In this document: one piece after another, positions 35,334 to 43,946 of the stretch
How the letters are laid out: each line of letters opens with the position of its first letter
Position numbering within the stretch: the stretch's first letter is position 1
Assembly: GCA_963695075.1 (NCBI GenBank)
Contig: CAVOFR010000007.1
Coordinates: 1,488,001 to 1,552,000, forward strand
DNA length: 64,000 nucleotides
Direction: 5' to 3'
DNA from: CAWCAL01 sp963695075
Lineage (GTDB): Bacteria > Actinomycetota > Acidimicrobiia > Acidimicrobiales > CAWCAL01
Translations under genes and position numbers: made by a program
The notes under the pieces: generated by a model
What the model was told of the DNA's origin: nothing
What the model saw: only the letters and a program-made list of their open reading frames with translations
Database searches by the model: none

Positions 35334-36794
35334 CTACCGGGCGGCGGCTTCGAGGATCTTCGTCACCGACTCCTCGAGCAGCTCTCGCAGTCGGGTCAGG
35401 TCGGGAACGAGCTCGGGATCACAGGTGAATCCCCAGCAGACCTGGTCGCCGTAGCTCATGGCGCCGATGCAGAGGCCCATCTCTCCCATCAGGGGCGCGA
35501 TGGGAAAGCAGCTCACCATTTCGGATCCCACCTGGTACAGCGGGAACTCCGGACCCCGGATGTTCGTGAGATAGCAGTTGCCGGGCCCCGCGAAGCTCTT
35601 TGCGATCAGCTGCATGGCCGCCGGCACGTACTCGACGACCGACATGACGGCGTTCACGACGAAGGTCTGGTTCCCCTTGTCGAGGTTCCCCGTCTGAGCG
35701 CTGATCATCTCGAGCTGCTCGTCGAGTCGGGATTCGCCGAGCGGGAGCTCCACCAGGACGAGCGTGATCTGGTTCCCTTCCGAATCATCGCCCTCGGCCC
35801 TGATGTCGACGGGCATCCCGATCCGGAACGGGGTCTCCTCCAGATTCACCTCGTGCAGTTGCAGGTACTCGCGGATCGCATCGGTGACGACGAGCAGGAG
35901 CGCATCGTTGATGGTGCAGCCCATCGCGTTCTTGATGGCCTTCACGTCGACCAGCGGCGTGTAGCACCATTCGACCTGGCGGTGCGGCCCGATCTCTCCG
36001 TTGAGCGGCGTCTCCGACATCGCTCCGGTGTTGGTCGAGAGCACGTCCTTGAACGAGCGAAGCGTCCGCTCGGCGTTTCCCCTCCAGCTTCCCGGGCGGA
36101 GGAGGCTGTCGCCCAGGCTGCCCACGGCGCCCATGGCCGACCTCAGCTTCTGGGCGAGGTCCTCCTTGCGCAGATCGGCCAGCGTCGGCGCCGGGCGCGG
36201 CCGGAATGGCTCGGGCTTCTCGGGCCCCTGCTCGGGATCCGGCGAGAGCAGGTACTCGGCCAGCCCCACGCCCGACATGCCGTCGACCATGCAGTGGTGG
36301 ACCTTGATGACCACGGCGAAGTCGCCATCCTCGAGACCCTCGATCACCCACGCCTCCCACAAGGGCTTCGTGCGGTCGAGCGGAGATTCGATCAGGCGCG
36401 AGACGACGTCCTTGAGCTGGTCTTCGGTGCCGGGCCGTGGAACCGACAGATGACGCAGGTGATAGCCGATGTCGAAATCCGGGTCGTCCACCCACACGGG
36501 TGGTTGCTCCGAGAGGCGTTCCAACCAGGCGGGGGTCTTCAGGTTGAAGATGGCCAGCTGGGGGTCCTGCCAAAGGAGCTTCTGGCGATAGCGCGGAACA
36601 TGGTGCAGCACGCCCTCGAAAGCAGCGCGCATCGCGTCGAAGTCGATGCCGCCGCCCTCGGTCTTCAACTTGCCGCTCTCGAAGATCGTTAGAGCGCCCG
36701 TGTGCATCGGGTGGGACGGATCCTCGACCACGAGCATGGCGTAATCCATCATGCTCAAGGTCTCGTAGAAGTACTCCGAGTCGTGTTCGCTCAT
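35334..36794 (-). CDS. Wax ester synthase/diacylglycerol acyltransferase
   Basis: Makes wax esters or triacylglycerol from acyl-CoA, typically at lipid bodies. The 486-residue protein has the catalytic HHxxxDG as VHHCMVDGMSG (about residue 168), a PLWEAWVIEGLEDGD lead-in, and the C-terminal CYLTNIRGPEFPLYQVG and GLCIGAMSYGDQVCWGFTCD typical of actinobacterial WS/DGATs. ATG at 36794. Likely expressed with the LLM oxidoreductase gene that ends 36 bases upstream. Confidence 0.95.
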   Translation of the reverse strand: MSEHDSEYFYETLSMMDYAMLVVEDPSHPMHTGALTIFESGKLKTEGGGIDFDAMRAAFEGVLHHVPRYRQKLLWQDPQLAIFNLKTPAWLERLSEQPPVWVDDPDFDIGYHLRHLSVPRPGTEDQLKDVVSRLIESPLDRTKPLWEAWVIEGLEDGDFAVVIKVHHCMVDGMSGVGLAEYLLSPDPEQGPEKPEPFRPRPAPTLADLRKEDLAQKLRSAMGAVGSLGDSLLRPGSWRGNAERTLRSFKDVLSTNTGAMSETPLNGEIGPHRQVEWCYTPLVDVKAIKNAMGCTINDALLLVVTDAIREYLQLHEVNLEETPFRIGMPVDIRAEGDDSEGNQITLVLVELPLGESRLDEQLEMISAQTGNLDKGNQTFVVNAVMSVVEYVPAAMQLIAKSFAGPGNCYLTNIRGPEFPLYQVGSEMVSCFPIAPLMGEMGLCIGAMSYGDQVCWGFTCDPELVPDLTRLRELLEESVTKILEAAAR

Positions 36795-36829
36795 CTGTCC
36801 CTGGCTCCGGCAGCGAGCTGGCGAGGCTA

Positions 36830-37813
36830 TCAGGGTGCGGTTTCCGGGCTCTCGCCCGGATGGCGAGGTGAGGCCAGCTCGGACGGTGCTGAGCTCTGGA
36901 GCAGCGACTTCAGGAGGGCGCGGGTCCGGGTCGCTTCTTCGTCGTTGGTCGGGAACTCGAGCGCCGAGAAGTCGGTCGTGCCGGCGACGGCGAAGCGGTC
37001 GAGGTGCGCCTTCACCTCGTCCTCGGTTCCGACCACGGCGACGTCGGCCGGCCCGGCGGCCCCTTCGATGTCCATCATCGCCCGGTACGAGGGGAGGTCG
37101 TTGTAGCTGGCCAGGACCGCGCCGATCCCGGCCCGTACCTCCGGGGCGCGATCGGTGACGCAGACGGGAACGCTGGCCACGATGCGGGGAGCTGAGCGAC
37201 CGGCCCGTTCTGCGGCCTCGGCGAGGGCCGGGCGCAGCACGGTGTCGATGGTGGTGGGTCCGCTCAGCCACAGGATCGTGCCGTCGGCGCGGTTGCCGGC
37301 CAGGTCGAGCATCCGGGGCCCCATCGCGGCGAGCATGACCGGCGGGGTGGGGACGTCGGCCGGAGCGATGATGGACTCGACCTCGGCCGACCAGTAGTCG
37401 CCTTCGAAGGAGACCCGGCGATCGGACAGCGCCGGCAGGAGCACCGAGAGGTACTCCTCCATGTTGTGGGCGGGTCGCTCGAAGGGGATCTTCAGGGTCG
37501 GCTCGATCGTGGCCTTGTGCGCCAGGCCGATGCCCAGGACCAGGCGGCCGCCCGAGATCTCCTGGACGGTCAGTGCCTGAGCCGCCAGCATCAGGGGATG
37601 GCGGAGCCACGTCGGGATCACCGCCGTGCCGAGCTCGATGGACGAGGTCGCACCGGCCACGGTGGCCAGCGCGGTCAGGGCGTCGGGGACGAACAGCTGG
37701 GCCATCCAGTAGGCGGCGAAGCCGTCGGCCTCGGCCTCGGCGGCGTGATCGACCAGTGCCGTCGTGGGTGAGCCGAGGGCGATGAGTGAGGATCCGTTGA
37801 TTCCGATGCGCAT
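36830..37813 (-). CDS. LLM-class F420-dependent oxidoreductase
   Basis: Luciferase-like TIM-barrel enzyme, 327 residues. MRIGINGSSLI at the start, GFAAYWMAQLFVPDALTAL, IELGTAVIPTWLRHPLMLAAQA and GGRLVLGIGLAH are typical of the F420-linked subgroup found in Actinobacteria. The substrate is unknown. Start at ATG 37813; an upstream ATG at 37846 would add an atypical basic leader. Confidence 0.88.
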   Translation of the reverse strand: MRIGINGSSLIALGSPTTALVDHAAEAEADGFAAYWMAQLFVPDALTALATVAGATSSIELGTAVIPTWLRHPLMLAAQALTVQEISGGRLVLGIGLAHKATIEPTLKIPFERPAHNMEEYLSVLLPALSDRRVSFEGDYWSAEVESIIAPADVPTPPVMLAAMGPRMLDLAGNRADGTILWLSGPTTIDTVLRPALAEAAERAGRSAPRIVASVPVCVTDRAPEVRAGIGAVLASYNDLPSYRAMMDIEGAAGPADVAVVGTEDEVKAHLDRFAVAGTTDFSALEFPTNDEEATRTRALLKSLLQSSAPSELASPRHPGESPETAP

Positions 37814-37868
37814 GGCAGGATGCTGACGCGTCCGGTGTCGCACCACAAGGGGTTGCCGGTTCGCCCCG

Positions 37869-38756
37869 CTATCCGGTGACGGTCTGGAGGGGCTCCAGGG
37901 TGCGGACGGGGATGGCCGGGGCGAACCGGTCGACGTCGCCGGCGAAGCCCCCGAGATTCACGTTGAACGAGAACCCCATCGCGTCCTCGACCGGTCGGAA
38001 GAAGTCGTCGTGGTGGTGGGCCACGATCACCTTGGGATCGAGGGCGCCGATGGCACGCTCGGTGAACCGACGGGTCCACATCCGTCCGGCGATCCCGCAC
38101 AGGAAGACGTCGACGCCGCGATCTCTGATCTCGTCTTCGATCAGGTCGGCGCTTCCCTGGTGGTAGAGCGTCGTGCCGGCCACCTCGATCGCGATGCCCC
38201 AGACCTGGCCGCAGCGGTACTGGCCCGATCCGAGGTGGTCGAGAGCGTCGCACGTGAGCTCGCCGTCGGCCGGTACGGCCAGACCGGCGAGGAGCTTGGA
38301 GTGGCGGCTGGGACGGAAACGAACGGTGAAGGGGCCGATCTCGTAGGTGGCGTGGGGAGTCACCTCACGGGCGAGGTCGTCGTGGCCATGGAGATCTAGG
38401 AGGTGGACCATCGAGCTCGACCCGTAGACGGGGGCGCCGTGGGTCGACGCGATGAGCGGCACGTCGAGGGCGTGGTCGAAATGGGTGTGACCTACCAGGA
38501 TGGCGTCGGCGGCCGGTACCAACCGTTCGACGATCTCGGACCGAACACCGAGGGGGCGGGACCGAGCCACGGCCGGTAGCGACGATCGGGACAGGTAGGG
38601 ATCGATCACGAGCGTGGTGTGCTCGTAGGACAGCCGGAATCCGGCGGTGCCGAGCCACTGGATCTCGAGTCCGGCCGGGAGATCGACGCCGTGCCGGGCC
38701 CAGTTGAGATCCTGCTGGACGCTCGGGTCGTCGCGGTGGCGCAGGGGGATCCTCAT
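37869..38756 (-). CDS. MBL-fold metallohydrolase
   Basis: 295 residues of the UlaG/lactonase-like beta-lactamase fold. IQWLGTAGFRLSYEHTTLVIDPYLSR precedes the metal-binding motif GHTHFDHALD (about residue 95), with later metal ligands in SRHSKLL, YHQGSADL and VIVAHHHDDFF. It acts in the cytosol on an unknown, probably ester or lactone, substrate. Start at ATG 38756. Confidence 0.88.
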   Translation of the reverse strand: MRIPLRHRDDPSVQQDLNWARHGVDLPAGLEIQWLGTAGFRLSYEHTTLVIDPYLSRSSLPAVARSRPLGVRSEIVERLVPAADAILVGHTHFDHALDVPLIASTHGAPVYGSSSMVHLLDLHGHDDLAREVTPHATYEIGPFTVRFRPSRHSKLLAGLAVPADGELTCDALDHLGSGQYRCGQVWGIAIEVAGTTLYHQGSADLIEDEIRDRGVDVFLCGIAGRMWTRRFTERAIGALDPKVIVAHHHDDFFRPVEDAMGFSFNVNLGGFAGDVDRFAPAIPVRTLEPLQTVTG

Positions 38757-38782
38757 CGCCACCACTCTGGCAGGATGATCGA

Positions 38783-39205
38783 GTGGCTCGCTGGACCTGT
38801 CCCGAGTGCAAGCGCCAGTTCGGCCGCACGCGCCAACAGCACGAGTGCGCACCGGCCATGACGATCGACGAGTACTTCGCGACGGGACCACCGCACGAGC
38901 GTCCGGTCTACGAGGAGGTAGAGCGCCACCTGAGCTCCCTCGGTGACGTCCACATCGAGCCGGTGTCGGTCGGGATCTTCTTCAAGGCCGATCGCACCGT
39001 GGCGCAGCTACGACCGATGACGAAGTGGGTGGCATGCGGGTTCCTCGTTCCCCGGCACATCGACCACGGACGGATCGCTCGGAAGGTCGTGGCGTCGGGT
39101 GACCGGTGGTACCACGTCGTGAACCTGCACACCGCGGCCGAGGTCGACGCGCAGATGACCGACTGGTTGACCGAGGCCTATCAGAGCTCGATTCACCTCC
39201 GGTGA
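38783..39205 (+). CDS. DUF5655 protein with N-terminal zinc-finger-like motif
   Basis: 140 residues. Residues 1-22 carry CPECKRQFGRTRQQHEC, a C2HC-type zinc motif. The rest matches the DUF5655 pattern (YEEVERHLSSLGDVHIEPVSVGIFFKADRTVAQLRPMTK). Function unknown. GTG start at 38783, divergent from the MBL gene. It is the last chromosomal gene before the tRNA and island. Confidence 0.75.
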   Translation: MARWTCPECKRQFGRTRQQHECAPAMTIDEYFATGPPHERPVYEEVERHLSSLGDVHIEPVSVGIFFKADRTVAQLRPMTKWVACGFLVPRHIDHGRIARKVVASGDRWYHVVNLHTAAEVDAQMTDWLTEAYQSSIHLR

Positions 39206-39238
39206 CCGCCGAGCCGTACCGCTACCGTGAGGGGACCC

Positions 39239-39323
39239 GCCCGGGTGGCGAAACGGCAGACGCAGGGGGCTTAAACCCCCCGGCTCCCACGGGAGCGTGT
39301 GGGTTCAAATCCCACCCCGGGCA
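39239..39323 (+). tRNA. tRNA-Leu (anticodon UAA)
   Basis: 85-nt class II tRNA. Acceptor stem GCCCGGG (39239-39245) pairs with CCCGGGC (39316-39322), discriminator A at 39323. Anticodon loop CTTAAAC in a GGGGG/CCCCC stem gives anticodon TAA. A long variable arm (GCTCCCACGGGAGC) and the T-loop GGTTCAAATCC are present. No CCA is encoded after the discriminator here (ACCG), unlike the duplicate 3' half at 60523. The 3' half is the island's attachment site. Confidence 0.95.
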
Positions 39324-39325
39324 CC
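39268..39325 (+). repeat. attL: 58-bp direct repeat in tRNA-Leu
   Basis: Runs from within the anticodon stem (GGCTTAAAC) to ACC after the discriminator. Identical to 60466-60523; flanking bases differ on both sides (GGG versus GCA before, G versus A after). Confidence 0.92.
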
Positions 39326-39392
39326 GCTAGATCGTTGCATTTGGTGGGTTGAACTGCCTCCACGGGCCAATCCCGGAGTTGCGTCGGAACCG

Positions 39393-39414
39393 AATGGTCG
39401 CGAGAATGGTCGCG
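39393..39414 (+). promoter_or_regulatory. Putative integrase arm-type sites (left)
   Basis: Two direct copies of AATGGTCGCG at 39393 and 39405 (12-bp spacing), 68 bp inside attL and just before the integrase gene. The same pair occurs near the right end. This is the expected arrangement of arm-type binding sites; binding is inferred. Confidence 0.5.
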
Positions 39415-39440
39415 TACCTCACGGACGGGAGGGCCTGCGG

Positions 39441-40601
39441 ATGCGTGGGACGGTCGAGCGGCACGGGAGCGGCTGGCGCTATCGAGTCGAGCTGCCGCGT
39501 TCGGCTGATGGTCGTCGCCGGTTCGCGACGAAGGCGGGCTTCGCCACAGAGGGTGAGGCGCGACGCACGTTGAACAGAGTGCTCGTGGAGATCGACGATG
39601 GGGCTCACGTCGACCGCAACGACGTGACGGTGGGGGAGTACTTGGCCGGTTGGCTCGATCGCGTCGAGCTCGATCTGCGACCGACGACGATGGTTGGCTA
39701 CCGACGGTCGGTTCGTCTGCTCGAGCCCGAGATCGGTGGAGTCAAGGTCCAGCGTCTGACCCCGTTGATGATCGAGAACGCCTATGGGCATCTGATGGAC
39801 CGAGGACTCGCTCGCAAGACCGTGCGCAATGCGCATGCAGTTCTCCGTCGAGCGTTGTCCGACGCGGACCGTCTTGGTCTTGTCACGCGCAATGCCGCGG
39901 CATCGGCGAAGGCTCCGGCCGACATCAAGGCCGAGCGGCCCACCTGGTCGCCCGAGGAGTTGTCGTCCTTCCTGCGTTCGACAGCCGGCGACTCGCTGTA
40001 TGCCGCCATGGTCTTGTTCGCAACGACGGGACTGCGGCGTGGAGAGGTGTGCGGGTTGCGGTGGCAGAACGTCGATCTCGAGACGGGAGACCTGTTCGTC
40101 GTCGAGACCCGTACGACGGCCGGCAACGGCGTGATCGAAGGCGCGACGAAGACGCCCAAGAGCCGCCGTCGGATGTCGCTCGACGCGACGACCGTCGGGG
40201 TGCTGCGACAACACAAGGCCAGGCAGGCGGAGTTGCATCTGGAGGCCGGTCCAGCATGGGTTGGGCAGGGTCATGTGTTCACGCTCGATGACGGTCGACC
40301 CCTCCACCCCGATCAGCTGAGCAAGACGTTCCGCCGGCTGGCGGATCGATGTGAGCTTCCCCGTATTCGGCTGCACGATCTCCGCCACACCTATGCGACG
40401 CTCGGCCTGCGAGCGGGAGTTCATCCCAAGGTGATGTCCGAACGATTGGGACATGCAACCGTCGGTGTGACACTCGATCTGTACTCACACGTCACGCCAT
40501 CGCTTGATCGTGACGCGGCCGACGCGGTGGCATCGTTGCTCGACTACCAATCCGATTCACGGGCAGAGACCGGATCGGTCGGCGGGGTCGACAGCATCTG
40601 A
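39441..40601 (+). CDS. Tyrosine recombinase / phage-type integrase
   Basis: Catalyses integration and excision at the tRNA-Leu site. 386 residues: N-terminal arm-binding domain (RGTVERHGSGWRYRVELPRSADGRR), SAM-like core-binding domain (VGEYLAGWLDRVELDLRPTT...) and catalytic domain with Arg in TTGLRRGEVCGLRW, Lys in TKTPKSRRR, HxxR in LHDLRHTYATL, and the nucleophile Tyr in LGHATVGVTLDLYSHV. Start at ATG 39441 after GGGAGGG; the frame is open further upstream into the attachment repeat. Intact, unlike the second integrase at 60.6 kb. Confidence 0.93.
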   Translation: MRGTVERHGSGWRYRVELPRSADGRRRFATKAGFATEGEARRTLNRVLVEIDDGAHVDRNDVTVGEYLAGWLDRVELDLRPTTMVGYRRSVRLLEPEIGGVKVQRLTPLMIENAYGHLMDRGLARKTVRNAHAVLRRALSDADRLGLVTRNAAASAKAPADIKAERPTWSPEELSSFLRSTAGDSLYAAMVLFATTGLRRGEVCGLRWQNVDLETGDLFVVETRTTAGNGVIEGATKTPKSRRRMSLDATTVGVLRQHKARQAELHLEAGPAWVGQGHVFTLDDGRPLHPDQLSKTFRRLADRCELPRIRLHDLRHTYATLGLRAGVHPKVMSERLGHATVGVTLDLYSHVTPSLDRDAADAVASLLDYQSDSRAETGSVGGVDSI

Positions 40602-40753
40602 TCGATCACCGCCGCGGCAACGACAATTCGACGCCGGAACCGCAGACACGGGATCTCGCCGGTGCGGACACATTCGTAGGCTGTCGATCGCGAGATGCCG
40701 AGCTCCCGGGCGACCTCCTCGACGGTGTAGGTGCGCTTTCCTGGGTTGTTCAT
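40544..40753 (-). CDS. Excisionase-like HTH DNA-binding protein
   Basis: 69 residues with a MerR-type winged helix: YTVEEVARELGISRSTAYECVRTGEIPCLRFRRRIVV, the HTH_17 pattern of Xis-like directionality factors. It converges on and overlaps the last 58 bases of the integrase gene. Likely controls excision or integrase expression; position makes this more probable than a general regulator. Confidence 0.8.
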   Translation of the reverse strand: MNNPGKRTYTVEEVARELGISRSTAYECVRTGEIPCLRFRRRIVVAAAVIDQMLSTPPTDPVSARESDW

Positions 40754-41483
40754 GCCTATCCCAGGGACACCCGACGGACAGGATCACATCGGCTGAATCG
40801 CGCTCAGCTCGAACTTCTCAAGATCGGTAGGTGGAACGGTAGGTGAGGCAACCGGCCTCCTTGTGCATCATCGGCAGCCATGCGACATGGTCGTAGCGCG
40901 AACCCAGATGTGCCCGGTCAGCTACCTCGATGGCGCAGCCCGAGAGGGCTTGGTCGGGGTGACCAGCAGCGTCGAGCACCGCCGCACCCGGGGTCGATAC
41001 CACCTACCGAAACTGCAGGTCCGCCAGGACCTGCAGTTGTGTCTCGGCGATTTCCTTGCGAGAAGTAGGTGGCGAATCGCACAGATCGGCGTGCGGGCTG
41101 AGGGCTCGCCGGACGCCGCCGGAGGCGGCGAGCGTGTTGGCCGGATCGGGGCTCGGATCGTCGGACGTGCTGGCCGGGATCGACACGGCGAGTCTCGTCG
41201 GTATTGGTAGGCGTCGTCATTGGGGAGTCGACGCCGTCGGACGATGACCTCAGCGTGAGGCGGGAGCGTCGCCATCTGGATCGCTTCCCCCGATCGAGCA
41301 GCAGTGGCGAGCCGCGGCCGCCGCGATTGCACGCCCCCGACCGACCTCGAGATCTTCTGGCTGAATCGCCTCGGAGTAGTTGCAGGATGCCGCACGGAAC
41401 GGCGGATCTCCATCTATTGCGTCGAACGCGCGAAGAAACGAGTCCGTTCATGGGCTCGCTCCTCCGTCAGATGTACCTCAGAG
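40754..41483. other. 730-bp stretch with no convincing gene
   Basis: Only weak signals. On the minus strand a frame from GTG 41186 encodes 60 residues (ending QVLADLQFR), stops at TAG 41004-41006 and continues in the same frame for another 61 residues (VVSTPGAAVLDAAGHPDQALSGC...) to 40818. This may be a decayed gene with a nonsense mutation. Other open frames are Arg-rich shadows. Confidence 0.4.
41011..41038. repeat. 12-bp perfect inverted repeat
   Basis: AACTGCAGGTCC (41011-41022), loop gcca, then its exact complement (41027-41038). It sits just before the TAG at 41004 of the minus-strand 60-residue frame and could be a terminator hairpin or an operator. Confidence 0.55.
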
Positions 41484-41669
41484 TCAGCGGGGCGTTCCGG
41501 GCTCCCTCCGGAACGTCTCCTGTCCCTGCTCGTTGGCATCGATGTGCCCGTGCAACGGATCGTGCTTCGTGTCGGGCACCGGGATATCGCCTCTCGTGGC
41601 GATGAGGTTGGTGGTGATTCCCGTTTCCGGGTTGAAGTAGGCCTTGACCGGATTTCCCTTGGGTTCCAT
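41484..41669 (-). CDS. Small hypothetical protein
   Basis: 61 residues, hydrophilic (MEPKGNPVKAYFNPETGITTN..., then GDIPVPDTKHDPLHGHIDANEQG). Unrecognised. Supported by an AAGGAG ribosome site seven bases before ATG 41669 and by coding-like composition. It lies head-to-head with the NrdR-like gene across a spacer that holds the NrdR-box-like site. Confidence 0.6.
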   Translation of the reverse strand: MEPKGNPVKAYFNPETGITTNLIATRGDIPVPDTKHDPLHGHIDANEQGQETFRREPGTPR

Positions 41670-41772
41670 GAGCCGCTCCTTGGTGTTGAGAGTTGCCTCC
41701 CGATAAGGCAACTCCTGTCTGGATGACAGTAGCAATCTGCGACCTAGATGTCGATTGCCCATGCCGACAAGC

Positions 41773-41782
41773 CTAGATATAG
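41773..41782. promoter_or_regulatory. NrdR-box-like site
   Basis: CTAGATATAG (minus strand CTATATCTAG) matches nine of ten core positions of the known NrdR box (CwAtATaTwG). It lies 123 bases before the NrdR-like start. A weaker copy, CTAGATGTCG, occurs at 41744-41753. NrdR usually binds paired boxes a whole number of turns apart; 29 bp is close to, but not exactly, three turns. Confidence 0.5.
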
Positions 41783-41904
41783 TGGGTGTGCCTGTTTCGC
41801 CCGACTACCCGTAGCGACGCACGTGGCGCCCGATGGGCCCGTCTGCTAGCCGTGGCTTCCGGGGTTAGTCGAAATGATCCGACTCGAACCGAGGAGCTGC
41901 CGCG

Positions 41905-42741
41905 ATGCTCTGTCCGAACTGTGGTTCATCCGAGAAGGCCGACGTCAAGGAAACACGGCCAGGTCGTGATGGTGGAATCCGCCGCCGGCGTCGCTGCAAG
42001 GAGTGTTTCCACGACTTCCATACGACCGAACACGTCAGCGGGGAGAGCCTGCGAGTTAGGAAGACCGAGGGCCGGGAAGAATTGTTCGAGCGATCCAAGC
42101 TCCGCAAGGGAATCGTGAAGGCTGCGGTGAGACCGCACCATGTCGATCGGCTCACCGAGTTGGTCGAGAGCATCGCCCAGGTGGCGCACCAACGTGCGAC
42201 GGATGGCGTGGTGTCGAGTGACGTTCTCGCACAGCTCGTTCTTGATCACCTTCGCGAGTTCGACGAGGTCACGCACGTCCGCTTCGCACTGACGCAGGTA
42301 GGTCGCCGTGACCGAACGGATCGGGGCTCGCGTGGATGGAGGCGCTCGTCAGAGTTCCGACGTTGGCTCACCGCCCAATACCCGCGACTCGAGCATTCGA
42401 AACCGCCAGCCAAGCTCAGCATCGTCGTGAAGCGCGACGACAGGCGGGAGCCCTACGACCGGCTCAAGATGGAGCGTTCTGTCGGGCTGGCCTCGAAGGG
42501 CCGCGGAGGCTCAGACGCCGAGGTACGCGAGTTCGCCCTCAGAGTTGCTGATGCCGTCGAGCAAGAGCTGTCCGATCAGGCTCTGGTGACGTCAGGCCAG
42601 ATCTCAGCACAGATCCTGCGAGTACTACGGAATGCCGACCACATCGCAGCCATCCGCTATGCCAGTACAGCCAAGCGGTTCTCCTCAGTCGAGGACTACG
42701 AGATCGAGGCTCTGGGACTGAGGGGCACAAAGACGTTGTGA
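41905..42741 (+). CDS. NrdR-like protein with zinc ribbon and two ATP-cones
   Basis: 278 residues, versus about 150 for normal NrdR, the nucleotide-sensing repressor of ribonucleotide reductase genes. Residues 1-45 are the NrdR zinc ribbon (CPNCGS...RRRRCKECFHDFHTTE). One ATP-cone follows (about 50-130: VRKTEGREELFERSKLRKGIVKA...). A second cone-like domain spans about 170-260 (VVKRDDRREPYDRLKMERSVGLA... QISAQILRVLRNADHIAAIRYAST). No nrd genes are in the island. The NrdR-box-like site upstream suggests autoregulation. ATG 41905 gives the correct zinc ribbon. Confidence 0.85.
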   Translation: MLCPNCGSSEKADVKETRPGRDGGIRRRRRCKECFHDFHTTEHVSGESLRVRKTEGREELFERSKLRKGIVKAAVRPHHVDRLTELVESIAQVAHQRATDGVVSSDVLAQLVLDHLREFDEVTHVRFALTQVGRRDRTDRGSRGWRRSSEFRRWLTAQYPRLEHSKPPAKLSIVVKRDDRREPYDRLKMERSVGLASKGRGGSDAEVREFALRVADAVEQELSDQALVTSGQISAQILRVLRNADHIAAIRYASTAKRFSSVEDYEIEALGLRGTKTL

Positions 42742-42829
42742 TTCTGGTGCCGCGCGAACGCAGCATTCGTGAGACCTTGGAGGTACTGAACGGGAGAACA
42801 CGAGTGGAGCCAGATCAGGCAGAAGGGCT

Positions 42830-42938
42830 CGGAGCCTTCCTGCACCGAGCCGGTTGACGAACTCGAGCGACGTGTCTTGGCTTGGCTGCCGTGGTCCGTG
42901 TGGTACACGAGCCCGTTGTCGGGATCACGGAGGGCCAA
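42830..42938 (-). pseudogene. Fragment of an IS3-type transposase
   Basis: The minus strand encodes GLVYHTDHGSQ, the DDE-transposase block around the second catalytic Asp. After a frame change it continues TSLEFVNRLGAGRLRA, which normally follows this motif. Nothing upstream or downstream of the fragment matches the rest of a transposase. A remnant only. Confidence 0.65.
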
Positions 42939-42953
42939 CGCCGGTCGTCACAA

Positions 42954-43946
42954 CTAGCGGCATTGGTCGCAGAGGCCGCCTTCGAGCAGATGTGGCATCA
43001 CGCTTGTGAAGCAGTTCGTGCACGCCACGAGTTGTCGTGTCCGTCGATCGCAGTCGCACTCACTGCACTTCGGGCACTGGGACTTCCCGCACTCGTTGCA
43101 CGGCCACCAGCGGGTCTTGCCGCTGTAGCCGCACGGGCAGGTGATCTCGCCGTCGTAGCCGCGGTCCTCTTCGACCGTATGCGGGATGTGGAAGCCGGGG
43201 ACCTTGAAGAGGTTCCTCTCGGCGAGGACCGCGACGGTCCAGCCGCTGGCCGTCGAGCAGGACATGTAGTACTCGCGACGTTCCGAGCCTGATGGGTAAG
43301 GCCACCACGCGAGCGTCTGTGCCGGCGGAGTGGCTCGGCGCAGCGGGTGAGCGGCAGGAAGGGCGTCGCCTTTCCACGCGTAGGGGCGGGTGTCGCCACT
43401 ACGGGCTGCGTAGAACACCGTGTCAGCTCCCTCCTCGACGAGCACGACGAGACCGTCGCAAGGCAGGCGCCGGACGATGGCGTTGGCGCAGACCGACCGG
43501 GACGCTTCGGTCTTCTCGTAGAGCGCCAGGACCGCTCCGGCGTCGGGTGGCGTGCTCCCCAGGATCCTGTCGGCTTCCCCGGGAGAGATGAGAAGGTCTG
43601 AGGCGATCTGGTCGCAGAGCTGCTCCAGCAGGCGTGGCGACTGAGGCTGATCAGCGAGCCAGCTGAGGCATTCGATGTTGGAATCGACAAGGTGGTGTGC
43701 GAGCTCGTGCATGAGGGTGAAGTTCTGCCGCCGGCTAGGTGTCGGGCGGTAGAGGATCACGCCGCTGTCGATGATCGACACGCCATCGCACCAGCCGCCG
43801 GCGCCCCGCTCGCCGAACGATTCGGCCGGTCGCACGACGAGGCCAAAGTGGCCCGTGATGGCTGGGGCGAGTCCACTCGCTAGGTCGTTGCGTACGTCGT
43901 CGGGGAATTGCGCGAGGACTCGACGGGACCACGTGGTGAGCGTCAT
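42954..43946 (-). CDS. ImmA/IrrE-family metallopeptidase with C-terminal zinc ribbons
   Basis: 330 residues. The peptidase motif LMHELAHHLVDS (HExxH, about residue 80) and the downstream helix LLEQLCDQIASDLLISPGEAD match ImmA/IrrE proteases that cleave HTH repressors. The C-terminal ~65 residues contain twelve cysteines as CxC and CxxC pairs (CPCGYSGKTRWWPCNECG, CPKCSECDC, CTNC, CDQC), suggesting zinc ribbons that might bind nucleic acid. It is the last gene of a six-gene operon, its ATG overlapping the XRE-like stop by four bases. It most probably cleaves the XRE-like partner; compare CapP/CapH control of some CBASS loci. Confidence 0.88.
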   Translation of the reverse strand: MTLTTWSRRVLAQFPDDVRNDLASGLAPAITGHFGLVVRPAESFGERGAGGWCDGVSIIDSGVILYRPTPSRRQNFTLMHELAHHLVDSNIECLSWLADQPQSPRLLEQLCDQIASDLLISPGEADRILGSTPPDAGAVLALYEKTEASRSVCANAIVRRLPCDGLVVLVEEGADTVFYAARSGDTRPYAWKGDALPAAHPLRRATPPAQTLAWWPYPSGSERREYYMSCSTASGWTVAVLAERNLFKVPGFHIPHTVEEDRGYDGEITCPCGYSGKTRWWPCNECGKSQCPKCSECDCDRRTRQLVACTNCFTSVMPHLLEGGLCDQCR

